From NCBI GenBank assembly GCA_013215375.1, contig JABSRB010000012.1:1-64000 (forward strand): a DNA stretch of 64,000 nucleotides, in the 5' to 3' direction. This stretch comes from Oceanospirillaceae bacterium (GTDB lineage: Bacteria; Pseudomonadota; Gammaproteobacteria; Pseudomonadales; Balneatricaceae). Made by a program: the position numbers and the translations under genes. Within the stretch, counting starts at the first letter, position 1. The number at the start of each line of letters is the position of its first letter. A model generated the notes under the pieces. It was not told the DNA's origin. It did not search any database and was given only the letters and a program-made list of their open reading frames with translations. Of this stretch, positions 29,965 through 40,282 are shown piece after piece.

Positions 29965-31244
29965 TGGCTATCTCAATACTCTTCATCAGTTTATTTGTCT
30001 TAATGTTATTACGGGTACCTATTGCCTTTGCCCTAGCACTCTCCTCTTTTCTTTATATATTAATAGAGGGGCTCCCCCCTGTATTGTTGTTTCACAATAT
30101 GATCAATGGCATGGATAGCTTTCCGCTACTGTCTATTCCCTTTTTTATCTTAACCGGTGGTCTGATGAATTCGGCGGGCATAACCGAGCGAATATTTAGC
30201 TTTGCCCGTGCTATTGTCGGATGGCTGCCAGGTGGACTAGGCCATGTAAACATTGGCTCCAGCATCATTTTTGCCGGAATGTCAGGTGCTGCGGTAGCCG
30301 ATGCCGGAGGTTTAGGCGCCATTGAAATTAAAGCGATGCGCGATGCAGGTTACGAGGATGATTTCAGTGTCGGAGTAACAGCGGCATCATCGACCATAGG
30401 ACCTATCATCCCCCCATCTTTACCTTTAGTTATTTATGGCGTGATGGCATCAGTGTCTATCGGCCAGTTATTTGTGGCAGGCATTATTCCCGGGTTAATG
30501 ATGGCCTTCTCGCTCTCTGTGATGGTGTGGTGGATTGCCAAAAAACGTGGTTATCCAACCGATGTTGCGTTTCGCTTAAGCACTATTTGGCATAGGTTTA
30601 AACGCGCGATACTCCCTTTAATGACTCCAGTCATCATCGTTGGAGGCATAGTTACAGGTGCCTTTACCCCCACTGAGGCAGCTATCTGCGCCGCTGCTTA
30701 TGCAATCTTTTTGGGGCAAGTGGTTTATAAAACCTTGTCAGTACGTAAATTGTCAGTGATTGTTATAGAAACGGTAGAAATAACCGCCTCAATCATGATG
30801 ATAATTGGCGCCGCCAGTGTGTTTGCTTGGATACTCACCTCTAACCAAATTGCTGTTGTGTTAGGTGATGCGCTGTTATCCATTACCGATGACAAAAATG
30901 TAGTGTTGCTACTAATAACGCTATTGGTGTTAACCGTGGGCTTGTTTATGGAAACCATCGCCGCGATTTCTATACTGGTACCGCTGTTATTACCGATTAG
31001 TGCGCAATTTGGCATAGACCCGATTCACTTAGGCATTATCGTGATACTTAATTTGATGCTTGGGTTACTGACGCCGCCGGTGGGAATGGTGCTCTTTGTT
31101 TTATCAAAAGTATCGGGGATATCCTTTGAACGATGTGTGAAAGCGACCATGCCTTTTTTAGTGCCTTTGATTGTGGTGCTTATGCTACTGACTTACATAC
31201 CCAGTTTGACTTTGTTTTTGCCTGAGCTGTTATACGGTAAGTAG
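29964..31244 (+). CDS. TRAP transporter large permease (DctM)
   Basis: 426 aa; SIPFFILTGGLMNSAGITERIFSFA, GLGAIEIKAMRDAGY, IGPIIPPSLPLVIYGV. Confidence 0.95.
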   Translation: MAISILFISLFVLMLLRVPIAFALALSSFLYILIEGLPPVLLFHNMINGMDSFPLLSIPFFILTGGLMNSAGITERIFSFARAIVGWLPGGLGHVNIGSSIIFAGMSGAAVADAGGLGAIEIKAMRDAGYEDDFSVGVTAASSTIGPIIPPSLPLVIYGVMASVSIGQLFVAGIIPGLMMAFSLSVMVWWIAKKRGYPTDVAFRLSTIWHRFKRAILPLMTPVIIVGGIVTGAFTPTEAAICAAAYAIFLGQVVYKTLSVRKLSVIVIETVEITASIMMIIGAASVFAWILTSNQIAVVLGDALLSITDDKNVVLLLITLLVLTVGLFMETIAAISILVPLLLPISAQFGIDPIHLGIIVILNLMLGLLTPPVGMVLFVLSKVSGISFERCVKATMPFLVPLIVVLMLLTYIPSLTLFLPELLYGK

Positions 31245-31275
31245 TTGTATTTATAAGTAGTTTTATCTATTTCCC

Positions 31276-31306
31276 TTAAATATAGCTTTGCCCAAGCTAT
31301 ATTTAA
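31276..31306. terminator. Bidirectional terminator-like hairpin
   Basis: TTAAATATAGCTT-tgccc-AAGCTATATTTAA: 13-bp perfect stem between convergent dctM and lysR genes. Confidence 0.7.
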
Positions 31307-31317
31307 GAGCATTTTTA

Positions 31318-32229
31318 CTAAAATGCACCAGCCAGTTTTACTCTAGAGACTAAAAAATCTACGGCAGCTTTTACCTTAGGTACCTGATAACGTTGCTTTT
31401 GATACAGTAAATACACCGCCAAATCTGGATTTTGCGTGATATAGATAGCACTGCTAACCTCCAGTTCTATTAATTCCCCGGTATTAATATAGGTTTGTAA
31501 CACCCATCTGGGTAATAATAGAATCCCCTTTCCGGCAATAGCCCTATCGACTAACCACTTACCATTATTACTGGTCAGTACACTAGGCGCTGATACATTT
31601 TGCCATAGTCCTAGAATTTCACTAAGCCATGGTGTCGGTCCTGCTGGTGTATTAAAAAATAGCCCTTTATGTTTCTTTAAAGCCAGTGCTGATTTTGGTG
31701 AACCGTAAGCTGCTATGTAACTGGGAGATGCTACAGCGATAAATTTGTTTTCCATCAGCTTTATCGCAATCACTCGCTCTTGAGGCGCGTATCCACCACG
31801 TATGGCAATATCAACTTCATCCCGCGCTAAGGTTTTTACTTCATCACTGAGGGTTACATCTAAGGTGATTTGTGGGTACAACTCATTGAACTCATCCATC
31901 AAGGGAATAAGGATTCGCTCGCCAAAGCCCACCATAGCACTCACCTTAAGCACTCCCATAGGCGTACTTTGATAAGCACGTACGGCCTCATCGCTATCTT
32001 TTAACAGTGAGAGTACTTCAGTCACTTGTTGGTAATAACTCTGGCCCACCTCGGTGACATTGACGGTACGTGTGGTACGTTTTAGTAAAGTGGCTCCCAA
32101 ACTTTGCTCAAGATCTGCTACACGTCTTGATAGGGAGGAGGCAGGCACGTTAAAAGCCGCAGCCGCTAAGGTGAAACTGCCAGTTTCAACCACTTTAACA
32201 AAATACTTAATCGCCTTTAGTTGATCCAT
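31318..32229 (-). CDS. LysR-family regulator
   Basis: MDQLKAIKYFVKVVETGSFTLAAAAFNVPASSLSRRVADLEQSLGATLLKRTTRTVNVTEVG. Confidence 0.95.
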   Translation of the reverse strand: MDQLKAIKYFVKVVETGSFTLAAAAFNVPASSLSRRVADLEQSLGATLLKRTTRTVNVTEVGQSYYQQVTEVLSLLKDSDEAVRAYQSTPMGVLKVSAMVGFGERILIPLMDEFNELYPQITLDVTLSDEVKTLARDEVDIAIRGGYAPQERVIAIKLMENKFIAVASPSYIAAYGSPKSALALKKHKGLFFNTPAGPTPWLSEILGLWQNVSAPSVLTSNNGKWLVDRAIAGKGILLLPRWVLQTYINTGELIELEVSSAIYITQNPDLAVYLLYQKQRYQVPKVKAAVDFLVSRVKLAGAF

Positions 32230-32375
32230 CTATGCTCTCTTAATATTTTTCATTATCTGTATTATTGCTTTTAAAGCAATAAAGATTCACAAAACAGTCT
32301 ATATATAACACGTTAATAACAAGTAATAATAGGCTTATAGCAACCTGATAAAGCCATTAAGACAGAGAGAACACT

Positions 32376-33374
32376 ATGCATACAAATACCGCAATAAAAC
32401 TAATTAAGCGCCCTACTGGCGGCCCTATTACTGCAGACAGCTTTGAAATAACACAACTAGCCGTTGTTAGCCCTAAAGACGGCGAAGTATTGATCAAACA
32501 ACAGCATCTGTCTTTAGATCCCGCTATGTTTGGCTGGATGAGCCCTGATACCGAAAGCTATATCCCCCCGGTAGCGCTTGGCGATGTAATGCGCAGTTCA
32601 GGCATCGGTGAAGTGATAGAAAGTAATAACCCCAATTTTTCGGTAGGCGACAGAGTGATGGGCATGATGGGCTGGCAACAGTACTACCTTGGTGATGGGC
32701 AAGGACTTAATAAAGTGGATGCACCTTTGCCTAATGAAGCAGTATTATCCATTTTTGCGCTACCGGGTTTAACGGCGACACAAGGCTTGTTTAATGTTGG
32801 TAAACCTATAAAAGGCGAAACGATTATCGTCACAGGAGCGGCAGGTTCAGTAGGATCTTTAGTGGGCCAACTAGCCAAAGCGGAAGGTTTGACAGTAATC
32901 GGTGTGGTAGGTTCTGACGAGAAAGCAGATTGGATTGTCAACGAGCTAGGCTTTGACGCTGCCATTAACTACAAATCAGCAGACTTAGATGCGCAATTAG
33001 CTCAACACGCACCTAAGGGCATAGATGTATTCTTCGAAAATACCGGTGGTGATATTCAGCCGCTCATCTTTGAGCGCATGAATGCTCACGGTCGGGTGAT
33101 TGTCTGTGGTTTGATCGCAGATTATGCGAAAGCTACACCAACACCTGGCCCTAGCTGGTTAAATGTGATCAAGAAACGCATCACTATTCAAGGTTTCACT
33201 ATGCCAGATCATTTCCATCAAGTACCACAATTGCTAGAGAAACTGACACCTTATGTGATGGCAGGTCAAATCAAGCATCGCTCACATGTTTTGGAGGGAC
33301 TTGAGTCTTCGATCGAAGGTTTAAACTTGTTTTTTACTGGTGCCAATAAAGGCAAGCTTATCGTTAAGCTATAA
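32376..33374 (+). CDS. NADP-dependent MDR oxidoreductase (CurA/PTGR-like)
   Basis: LSLDPAMFGWM, VTGAAGSVGSLVGQLAKAEGLTVIGVVGSDEKADWI, DVFFENTGGDI. Confidence 0.92.
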   Translation: MHTNTAIKLIKRPTGGPITADSFEITQLAVVSPKDGEVLIKQQHLSLDPAMFGWMSPDTESYIPPVALGDVMRSSGIGEVIESNNPNFSVGDRVMGMMGWQQYYLGDGQGLNKVDAPLPNEAVLSIFALPGLTATQGLFNVGKPIKGETIIVTGAAGSVGSLVGQLAKAEGLTVIGVVGSDEKADWIVNELGFDAAINYKSADLDAQLAQHAPKGIDVFFENTGGDIQPLIFERMNAHGRVIVCGLIADYAKATPTPGPSWLNVIKKRITIQGFTMPDHFHQVPQLLEKLTPYVMAGQIKHRSHVLEGLESSIEGLNLFFTGANKGKLIVKL

Positions 33375-33383
33375 GCTAATTGT

Positions 33384-33420
33384 AATGGCGGCTCTTAAAT
33401 CTACAGAGCCGCCATTTTTT
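33384..33420. terminator. Bidirectional Rho-independent terminator
   Basis: AATGGCGGCTCT-taaatctac-AGAGCCGCCATTTTTT: 12-bp perfect stem between convergent genes. Confidence 0.9.
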
Positions 33421-33421
33421 A

Positions 33422-34288
33422 TTAAATAGCCGCGAGCTTAAAATCAAAATCTACTCGCGAGTATTCGCCATCAACTTTTCCTGACAGCACAAAGCCTTCA
33501 GGGAAGGTGCCGGCAGCTTGTGTGACATAGTGCATCACTAAGTCCTCACGTACACCAAATACGGTATCTTGATCAAGGTAGGGATCGTCCGCGGCAAATA
33601 CCTCTGTTGTTAAGCTTTGATAGCCAGGTGCCTCAACAATAAAATGTAAATGAGACGGTCGCCACGGATGGCGTCCTGCAGCTTTTAGTATTTCACCGGC
33701 GGGTCCGTCATCTGGCACTACATAACTGACTGGGCGAATAGTGGTAAACGCATAACGCCCCTGCTTATCCGTGGTCATTAACCCATGAAATGAATAGGTA
33801 TCTTGTTTGGGGTCTTGGCTCGAGTAGAGCCCATTGGGAGCTGTCTGCCAGATATCCACCACTGCCCCTGGAATAGGCTCGCCTTGTGCATCTCGTACTA
33901 TGCCCTCCACCAACACCACTTCCCCGCCAAAATCAGCGCGCATATCACCGCCTATTTCTAACGGAGGTGCATTGGAGACATGAAATGGCCCCAGTACGCT
34001 GGAACTTGTTACTCCAGGTTTGGAGTTGACCATGTCCACCAGTGATGACAGTCCCATTACATCGGACAGCAGCACAAATTCGTTGCGCTCTGGACAAGTT
34101 AATTGTCCGGCCCACTCCAGCGCTTTCAACCCTGTGCGCCATTCATCATGGGTTAAATTAACATCCTTAACAAAGGCGTGCATGTGCTTGGCCAAACTAC
34201 TTAATACTTCTTTTGATCTAGGGTCCGCTTCATCGCCAAAATAGGCAGAAAAAACTTCAGTAATATTATCGACGGTTACATTGCGCAT
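33422..34288 (-). CDS. Intradiol ring-cleavage dioxygenase (hydroxyquinol/catechol 1,2-dioxygenase type)
   Basis: SSVLGPFHVSNAPP, GIVRDAQGEPIPGAVVDIWQTAPNGLYSSQDP, GRHPWRPSHLHFIVEAPGY. Confidence 0.9.
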   Translation of the reverse strand: MRNVTVDNITEVFSAYFGDEADPRSKEVLSSLAKHMHAFVKDVNLTHDEWRTGLKALEWAGQLTCPERNEFVLLSDVMGLSSLVDMVNSKPGVTSSSVLGPFHVSNAPPLEIGGDMRADFGGEVVLVEGIVRDAQGEPIPGAVVDIWQTAPNGLYSSQDPKQDTYSFHGLMTTDKQGRYAFTTIRPVSYVVPDDGPAGEILKAAGRHPWRPSHLHFIVEAPGYQSLTTEVFAADDPYLDQDTVFGVREDLVMHYVTQAAGTFPEGFVLSGKVDGEYSRVDFDFKLAAI

Positions 34289-34299
34289 TGCGTTGTCCT

Positions 34300-35607
34300 T
34301 TATTTTAAAATAGCCAGACTTATCTCGGGGAAGCTAATTAACAGAATCAACACGACTAACATGACTCCGGCAAAAGGCAGCGAACCCATAAAGACATCCT
34401 TTAATGAAATACGGTCATCATCCAGTGTTGCTTTGATAACAAAACAGGAGATTCCAAGAGGTGGCGTCAGCAGCCCGATTTCGGCGCCCACCACCGTAAT
34501 AATGCCGAACCAAATCAGCGAGAGTCCCATGGGCTCTATCAGCGGCAGAAAAAGCGGTACGACGATCAAAATAATCGAGGCGGTGTCTAACAATGTGCCT
34601 AAAAACAACATCATAATGACATAAATAACCATTAGCTGAACAAAGCCCACTTGGCTATTTTCCAGTATATCTCCCAATTCATTGGGCACTCCGGCCAGAC
34701 CTAACATACGACTGTAGATAGAGGCTGCGGTGATTAAAAACAAAATAGTCGCGGTAATATGCCCTGTTTCAATCAACGTCTGCCAAAAGGCATTCAACGA
34801 CATAGAGCGGCGTAGCATAGCAATCACTAACCCTACCAGTGCCCCTGTAGCGCCCGCTTCCACCGGTGTTAACCAACCCGTATAAATCCCGCCTAATACC
34901 ACCGTAATCAGCCCTAAAGTGGGCAATAATTTGGAGGCTATTTCAGCCCATGGCATAAACTCATAATCATCGGCGCAGCGACCACCAACAAAATTTGGAA
35001 AAAACCGCCCCATGCCCCAGATGGCGACTATATAGGCGAATGCCAGCAGTAACCCTGGAAAAACCCCGGCTAAAAACATATCGCCCACCGACTGCTCGGC
35101 GACAAAGGAATATATAATCAACATCGCTGAGGGGGGGATAATCATGCCCAGCACTGAAGAGCCCGCCACCACCCCTACCGCAAACCTAGGGTTGTAACCG
35201 TTGCTCATCATCTGCGGCACCGATACTTTGGCAAACACCGATGCCGAGGCGATTGAAGAGCCAGTGACGGCGGCAAAAGCGGCATTGGCGCCGACTGTCG
35301 CCATCCCTATTCCCCCTTTAACCCGTCTAAAACCTGAACTCATCACCTCGTAAATATCACTACCTAATCCCGCTTTAGAGACAATTAAACCCATGAAGGT
35401 AAATAGCGGTACCGTGGCAAAGGTATACTCCATGGCACTATCGCCAACGGCAATTTTAAGTAGATTCATCGCCAGATCAAAATTATCACGCATTAACCAA
35501 ATGGCGACAAAGGACACTGTGGTCAATGCTATCGGGATATATACCCCCAGATAAATCAACACAATAATGGCTAAAACAGAAATCATACCAATATCAATGG
35601 GGCTCAT
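34300..35607 (-). CDS. TRAP transporter large permease (DctM)
   Basis: 435 aa multi-TM; TVPLFTFMGLIVSKAGLGSDIYEV, SVLGMIIPPSAMLIIYSFVAEQSVGDMFLAGVFPG. Confidence 0.95.
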   Translation of the reverse strand: MSPIDIGMISVLAIIVLIYLGVYIPIALTTVSFVAIWLMRDNFDLAMNLLKIAVGDSAMEYTFATVPLFTFMGLIVSKAGLGSDIYEVMSSGFRRVKGGIGMATVGANAAFAAVTGSSIASASVFAKVSVPQMMSNGYNPRFAVGVVAGSSVLGMIIPPSAMLIIYSFVAEQSVGDMFLAGVFPGLLLAFAYIVAIWGMGRFFPNFVGGRCADDYEFMPWAEIASKLLPTLGLITVVLGGIYTGWLTPVEAGATGALVGLVIAMLRRSMSLNAFWQTLIETGHITATILFLITAASIYSRMLGLAGVPNELGDILENSQVGFVQLMVIYVIMMLFLGTLLDTASIILIVVPLFLPLIEPMGLSLIWFGIITVVGAEIGLLTPPLGISCFVIKATLDDDRISLKDVFMGSLPFAGVMLVVLILLISFPEISLAILK

Positions 35608-36164
35608 TTTTCTGCTCCTTTAGCAGCTTCTTTGCGCTTTTTAAGCAAAGCGTTTTGCATAGTAAGCACCCGCAACACAAAAATTAGCGTACACAGCGAT
35701 GCACTAAAAAATATCGTCAATTTAATCGGCCACCAAGGGGCCACAAACACCCCGGGTATACCGAAGTAATCTTGTGTTTCCCACATGTCGATAAACTCTG
35801 GCCAGATAGCCACGGCAATGAGTGTCATCACTATCGCTGAAAGACAATCGATCGCGCGTCTTAAAAACAGTGCAATGCGCGGCGAGTGGCTATCCAATAA
35901 TAATAAAAAGCCATCGGAGCGGGTCAACCGACCAACGCGCACTACATCGGGTAATTGCAAAAATATAATCAGTACCATGGCAAACTGAACAACTTCGATA
36001 GCACCGCGAAAAGGTGCATTAAAAACACCTCTGGCAATCACATCATAGTTCACCACTAGCACCAGCATGAGCACTACTAGCGTTCCGAGAACATTGGCGC
36101 TCGTAGCTAACACATTACTAAATATAGATATTTTTCGGACAGTGCTGTGAATAATGTTATTCAA
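35604..36164 (-). CDS. TRAP transporter small permease (DctQ)
   Basis: 186 aa, 4 TM, overlaps the dctM start; VVNYDVIARGVFNAPFRGAIEVVQFAMVLIIFLQLP. Confidence 0.92.
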   Translation of the reverse strand: MNNIIHSTVRKISIFSNVLATSANVLGTLVVLMLVLVVNYDVIARGVFNAPFRGAIEVVQFAMVLIIFLQLPDVVRVGRLTRSDGFLLLLDSHSPRIALFLRRAIDCLSAIVMTLIAVAIWPEFIDMWETQDYFGIPGVFVAPWWPIKLTIFFSASLCTLIFVLRVLTMQNALLKKRKEAAKGAEK

Positions 36165-36489
36165 GAAACGCCTCCTTTATATCGTTGCTGCTAATCTCTG
36201 GCTGGAAAATTAGTCTGAGTAAGCCCTGATCTACTTATAGAAATCAAAATCCGGCCACAGTCCGTCATTGAATAGCAATCTATTCAACAAAAATCAGGAT
36301 CAAGTTTGGCGAAAATTTTGTCGACAATAGATCAGGCTGTCATCAATCAGCCTGCAAAAAGTGGTTGCCTCAGAGATACATCATCCCAAGGTTCGAGACA
36401 GACATTGGCTAAAGACAACCTACTCTAGATTTTGCTGGTATAAATAACCATCAGGACGTCAACCGTCCGCATCAACGTAAATATTTATG

Positions 36490-37569
36490 TTAATTAAGCC
36501 CTGCAGACCAATCGCGAATACCACTGTAGCCAGCGGCTTTCAATTTAGCTAAATAAGCCTTAAGCATTTTTGCCCCAGGCTCACCTTTTTTATCTAAATC
36601 TTCAGCCCACTGCGCCGCTATGTCAGGGATAGCATTGACCCAAAGTAGACGGTCTGCATCACTTAAAGCGATGATTGTTCCGCCCGCTTTAACGTAAGCT
36701 GTGCGGCTGGATTCGGCGCGTTCCATGGCAATGTTTGCCAGTCTGTCGCGGTAGTCGACAGCCACCTCCTGCAATACTGTTTTCACCTCATCTGGAAGCT
36801 TTTTCCAATAATCTTTATTCACGGTGACTGTCTTAGTATTGACCGAGCCTAAATTTGCCTCGAGCATATAGGGAGCTACTTCGGCAATTTTGAAAGTTTT
36901 AGCAGCCTCAGGCCACAACATCGCTTGGTCGACCAAACCGGTTTGCAGCATGTTATAAAAATTAGTCAGACCGCCTCGCACTCCCGCCGCGCCTTCAATC
37001 CCCTCCAGATAACGTAAGTTCATGCCGGCACCCGCCACTTTACTGCCCTTCAGATCGGACAAGCTATGCAGCGCTTTTTTACTGAAAAGTTGGTAGGTAT
37101 CTAATACTACACCGGTAGCTAAATAGACTTGATTTTGTTTATCAAACTCATTTTGCACCGCGGGAAATTCTTTGGCTATTTCATCGACAGCTTTGGCAAC
37201 CACCCTCGCATCTACCGCGACAAAGGGTGTCACTGCTGCCAGTGCCTGACTGGGCAACTTTGAAGAGTGGAAAATGGTGGTCACTATGCCTATATCACCC
37301 AGCCCTAACTTAACCCCTTCCAGTACTCCTTTAGGTTTAACAATCGAGCCGCCGTAACTCTCCTGCCAATCCATAATGTAATTAGCGGTTTTCGCCAGGC
37401 GCTTATCAACTTCGGGTATAAAGTAATTGCTAAACTCCTGTACCCAAAGTGCACGGGCCGGATAACCATCTATGACCACGGCTTTAATGGTTTGCGCCGA
37501 AAAGACCGGGGTAGAAAATACGCTGGTTATCGCAGCAGCCAATGCCGCACTCTTTAGCCAATGTTTCAT
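36490..37569 (-). CDS. TRAP transporter substrate-binding protein (DctP family)
   Basis: Signal peptide; solute-binding pattern GGSIVKPKGVLEGVKLGLGDIGIVTTIFHSSKLP, LKGSKVAGAGMNLRYLEGI. Confidence 0.88.
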   Translation of the reverse strand: MKHWLKSAALAAAITSVFSTPVFSAQTIKAVVIDGYPARALWVQEFSNYFIPEVDKRLAKTANYIMDWQESYGGSIVKPKGVLEGVKLGLGDIGIVTTIFHSSKLPSQALAAVTPFVAVDARVVAKAVDEIAKEFPAVQNEFDKQNQVYLATGVVLDTYQLFSKKALHSLSDLKGSKVAGAGMNLRYLEGIEGAAGVRGGLTNFYNMLQTGLVDQAMLWPEAAKTFKIAEVAPYMLEANLGSVNTKTVTVNKDYWKKLPDEVKTVLQEVAVDYRDRLANIAMERAESSRTAYVKAGGTIIALSDADRLLWVNAIPDIAAQWAEDLDKKGEPGAKMLKAYLAKLKAAGYSGIRDWSAGLN

Positions 37570-37725
37570 ATATTGCTCCTATAAGACAGGGCGATATTGC
37601 CCATTATTGATCACTTTTTAATCTATTATTTTTGTATTTCTAGTGTTCAAATTCTTTACCTAAGGTTAGATTCTTTAGGACAAGTGGCCCTCTACTCTAA
37701 CCAGTAACCACTGGTGCATGATCAT

Positions 37726-38388
37726 TTACAAAAAACTACAAACTTGCTCAAAGGAAAATCGGGGTAAACGCTGATAAAGCGCAGACTCATCCGCATAGCC
37801 AATATTGCAGAGAAAGTTTGATTTATAGCCACTTTCTGAGAAAAACTCTGCATCGACTATCGCATTAGAGAACCCCGACATCGCCCCGACATCCAGACCG
37901 AGCGCGCGTGCCGCTATCATCAAATATGCCCCCTGTAGACTAGAATTGCGAAAGGCGGTCTCCAATGCATGTTCTTCTTTACCTGCAAAATGTGGGCGAC
38001 GATCTTCATGGGGGAACAGATAAGGCAATTGCGTCCAAAAATCGGGATCGTAAGCGATAATAGCGGTGACTGGGGCCCCCATCATTTTTTTAACGTTGGC
38101 CGGTTTTAGAGATTTCGCCAGGCGATCTTTGCCTTCAATACTAGTGACGAACACTATTCGAGCAGGACATGTATTCATACTGGTGGGTCCGGCACTCGTC
38201 ATTGCATAGATTTCACGTAACAGTTGCTCTGCGACCGGCTTATCTGTCCACGCGTAGTGGGATCTGGCTTGGGTCAATATCAAATCAATTGAAGCACTAT
38301 CTAGTTGAGACTTGTTATCGTGAACCTCCCTGACTTTCTGCTGTGCTAATTGACGGGCTTGCTCAAGTTCTTTTTCTGGTAATGACAT
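37726..38388 (-). CDS. Nitroreductase-family protein, RutE-like (malonic semialdehyde reductase type)
   Basis: TSAGPTSMNTCPARIVFVTSIEGKDRLAKSL, APVTAIIAYDPDFWTQLPYLFPH, ETAFRNSSLQGAYLMIAARALGLDVGAMSGF closely follow the RutE pattern. Confidence 0.88.
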   Translation of the reverse strand: MSLPEKELEQARQLAQQKVREVHDNKSQLDSASIDLILTQARSHYAWTDKPVAEQLLREIYAMTSAGPTSMNTCPARIVFVTSIEGKDRLAKSLKPANVKKMMGAPVTAIIAYDPDFWTQLPYLFPHEDRRPHFAGKEEHALETAFRNSSLQGAYLMIAARALGLDVGAMSGFSNAIVDAEFFSESGYKSNFLCNIGYADESALYQRLPRFSFEQVCSFL

Positions 38389-38886
38389 ATTTTACTTCCT
38401 CTGGAAACTCATCTGTCTCAATTGACGCATATAAATAGATCAGAAATTTAGATTATTGACTGTGCAAACCTCAGCTTGTACCGAACAGGTGATCCGGTTA
38501 TACAAGAAGCTATTGCTAAAAATTGAACCTGATCAGCTCGAAGCGATCTTGGATTGGTATTAAGTAATCCTGCACTAGCTTCCTTATATATAAAGGAAGC
38601 TAGTCATAACAGTAGTACTACATCATTTTATTAAACGCTTACGCTAAAATACTGATGCTGAAATAGAGCTGCACATCGCCTGATTTGCCGATAGGGAAAG
38701 TAAAAAAAGGTCTGCAACGCAACAGCAGCTGTACACAGCACTGAGACCAATTTGGCAATAGCTGTTAGGGTGCTTCTTTGAAAAATACCCAATACAGTGG
38801 TTTCGCTACTGCGACTACCTACAATTAATGTCATGCGCTATCCTCAAAGGATTTATTATTTTTGGCGATTATTTGTGATATAATTC

Positions 38887-38906
38887 GATAATATCGATTT
38901 TATTTA
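38887..38906. promoter_or_regulatory. Candidate GntR site with core TATCGATTTTATT
   Basis: Core ATCGAT at 38893-38898; shared with 40771 and 45736 regions. Confidence 0.45.
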
Positions 38907-38932
38907 GTTCATGCAAGTAGGAAAATTAAAAT

Positions 38933-39319
38933 ATGTTATCTTGGCAAACTTATAAATCATTAGCGAAACAACGCGGTGCACTGGCACTGGAACTTTACAT
39001 TGTAGAATCTACGGGTTCAGGCGACGGCGAGGCGATACGTGACACACTGCCCGCTCATCTTGAATACCAACGTCAATTAGAACGCTTAGGGCAACTCGCC
39101 TTGGCCGGCCCCGTCTCCGATTTAAGCGGAGAGGAAATGCAGGGTAATGGTATGATTATTTATCGGGCCCAATCTCTGGAGCAAGCCAGAGCATTAGCCG
39201 ATGGGGACCCCATGCATAGCACTGGTGCGCGCAATTACACTCTGCGACGTTGGCTGATTAATGAAGGTTCTCTGTCGCTCAATGTTACTCTTAGCGATCA
39301 AAGAGTCGATCTGCGTTAA
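38933..39319 (+). CDS. YciI-family protein
   Basis: 128 aa; HLEYQRQLERLGQLALAGPVSD..., GMIIYRAQSLEQARALADGDPM. Confidence 0.85.
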   Translation: MLSWQTYKSLAKQRGALALELYIVESTGSGDGEAIRDTLPAHLEYQRQLERLGQLALAGPVSDLSGEEMQGNGMIIYRAQSLEQARALADGDPMHSTGARNYTLRRWLINEGSLSLNVTLSDQRVDLR

Positions 39320-39607
39320 GTTTACTGCCATGTGTAACACTCAAACAATAGTCATATAGACAACATGGCCTATACTGCCAATGGCTCAACAAACCACTGA
39401 GAGTGGCTTATTTAATAGCGCTGTAGCATTATATAGTCGATACATCGATGCTCAAGTTACACAGCGGCCTATATAACTCCGGCCTGTTAAGATATTGATT
39501 AGCATGGTTTGCGTGTTAATATGAGTTCAATTCGTCGTTGCTTGAGTTTTTGATAAAGCTCAAAAAGCAACAACACACCAATAACATACTTATAATAAAG
39601 TCATTAA

Positions 39608-40282
39608 ATGATACAGAACCAAGTAGACAGCGATAATACCTCTATAACTAACCAGACTTATCAACGTATATATTCGATGATAATACAAGGTGAGTTAAAA
39701 CCAGGTTCAAAACTAAAGATAGAAGAACTGCGCAAAGTGATGGGTACAGGGGCCAGCCCGATCAGGGAGGCGCTCAGCTTACTTACTTCTGAGCATCTAG
39801 TGACGCGTATCGATCAGCGCGGTTTCAGAGTTACACACGTCAGTGCAGAGAGCTTTCAAGAATTACTAAAAACTCGCTGCTGGCTAGAGGAGCGTGCACT
39901 GAGGGAGTCAATGTCCAGCCAAGACATTGACTGGGAAGAGCGACTATTACTTTCGCACCACCGCCTTAAACGTGAATCGAGAATGCTTGAGGACAATGAG
40001 ACTTTCAACCCCAATTGGGAGCTCAGACACAAAGACTTTCATATGTGTTTAATGTCAGGCTGCGGATCGTCTATATTAATTAAATTTTGCAACCAGCTAT
40101 ACGATCAAAATATTCGCTATCGCAATGCTGCGGGCTCAATCGCCTACTCGTCGCGTAATGTAACAGGCGAACATGATTTGATTTTGCAACACGTACTCAA
40201 TCACGATGCCGACAAAGCGGTGGCTGAATTAGTCTCTCACTACAAAAAAACCGGCGAGTTTCTAGCGTTGCAGCTTAAATGA
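39608..40282 (+). CDS. GntR-family regulator with FCD domain
   Basis: wHTH YQRIYSMIIQGELKPGSKLKIEELRKVMGTGASPIREALSLLTSEHLVTRIDQRGFRV; FCD-like helical C-terminus. Confidence 0.94.
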   Translation: MIQNQVDSDNTSITNQTYQRIYSMIIQGELKPGSKLKIEELRKVMGTGASPIREALSLLTSEHLVTRIDQRGFRVTHVSAESFQELLKTRCWLEERALRESMSSQDIDWEERLLLSHHRLKRESRMLEDNETFNPNWELRHKDFHMCLMSGCGSSILIKFCNQLYDQNIRYRNAAGSIAYSSRNVTGEHDLILQHVLNHDADKAVAELVSHYKKTGEFLALQLK

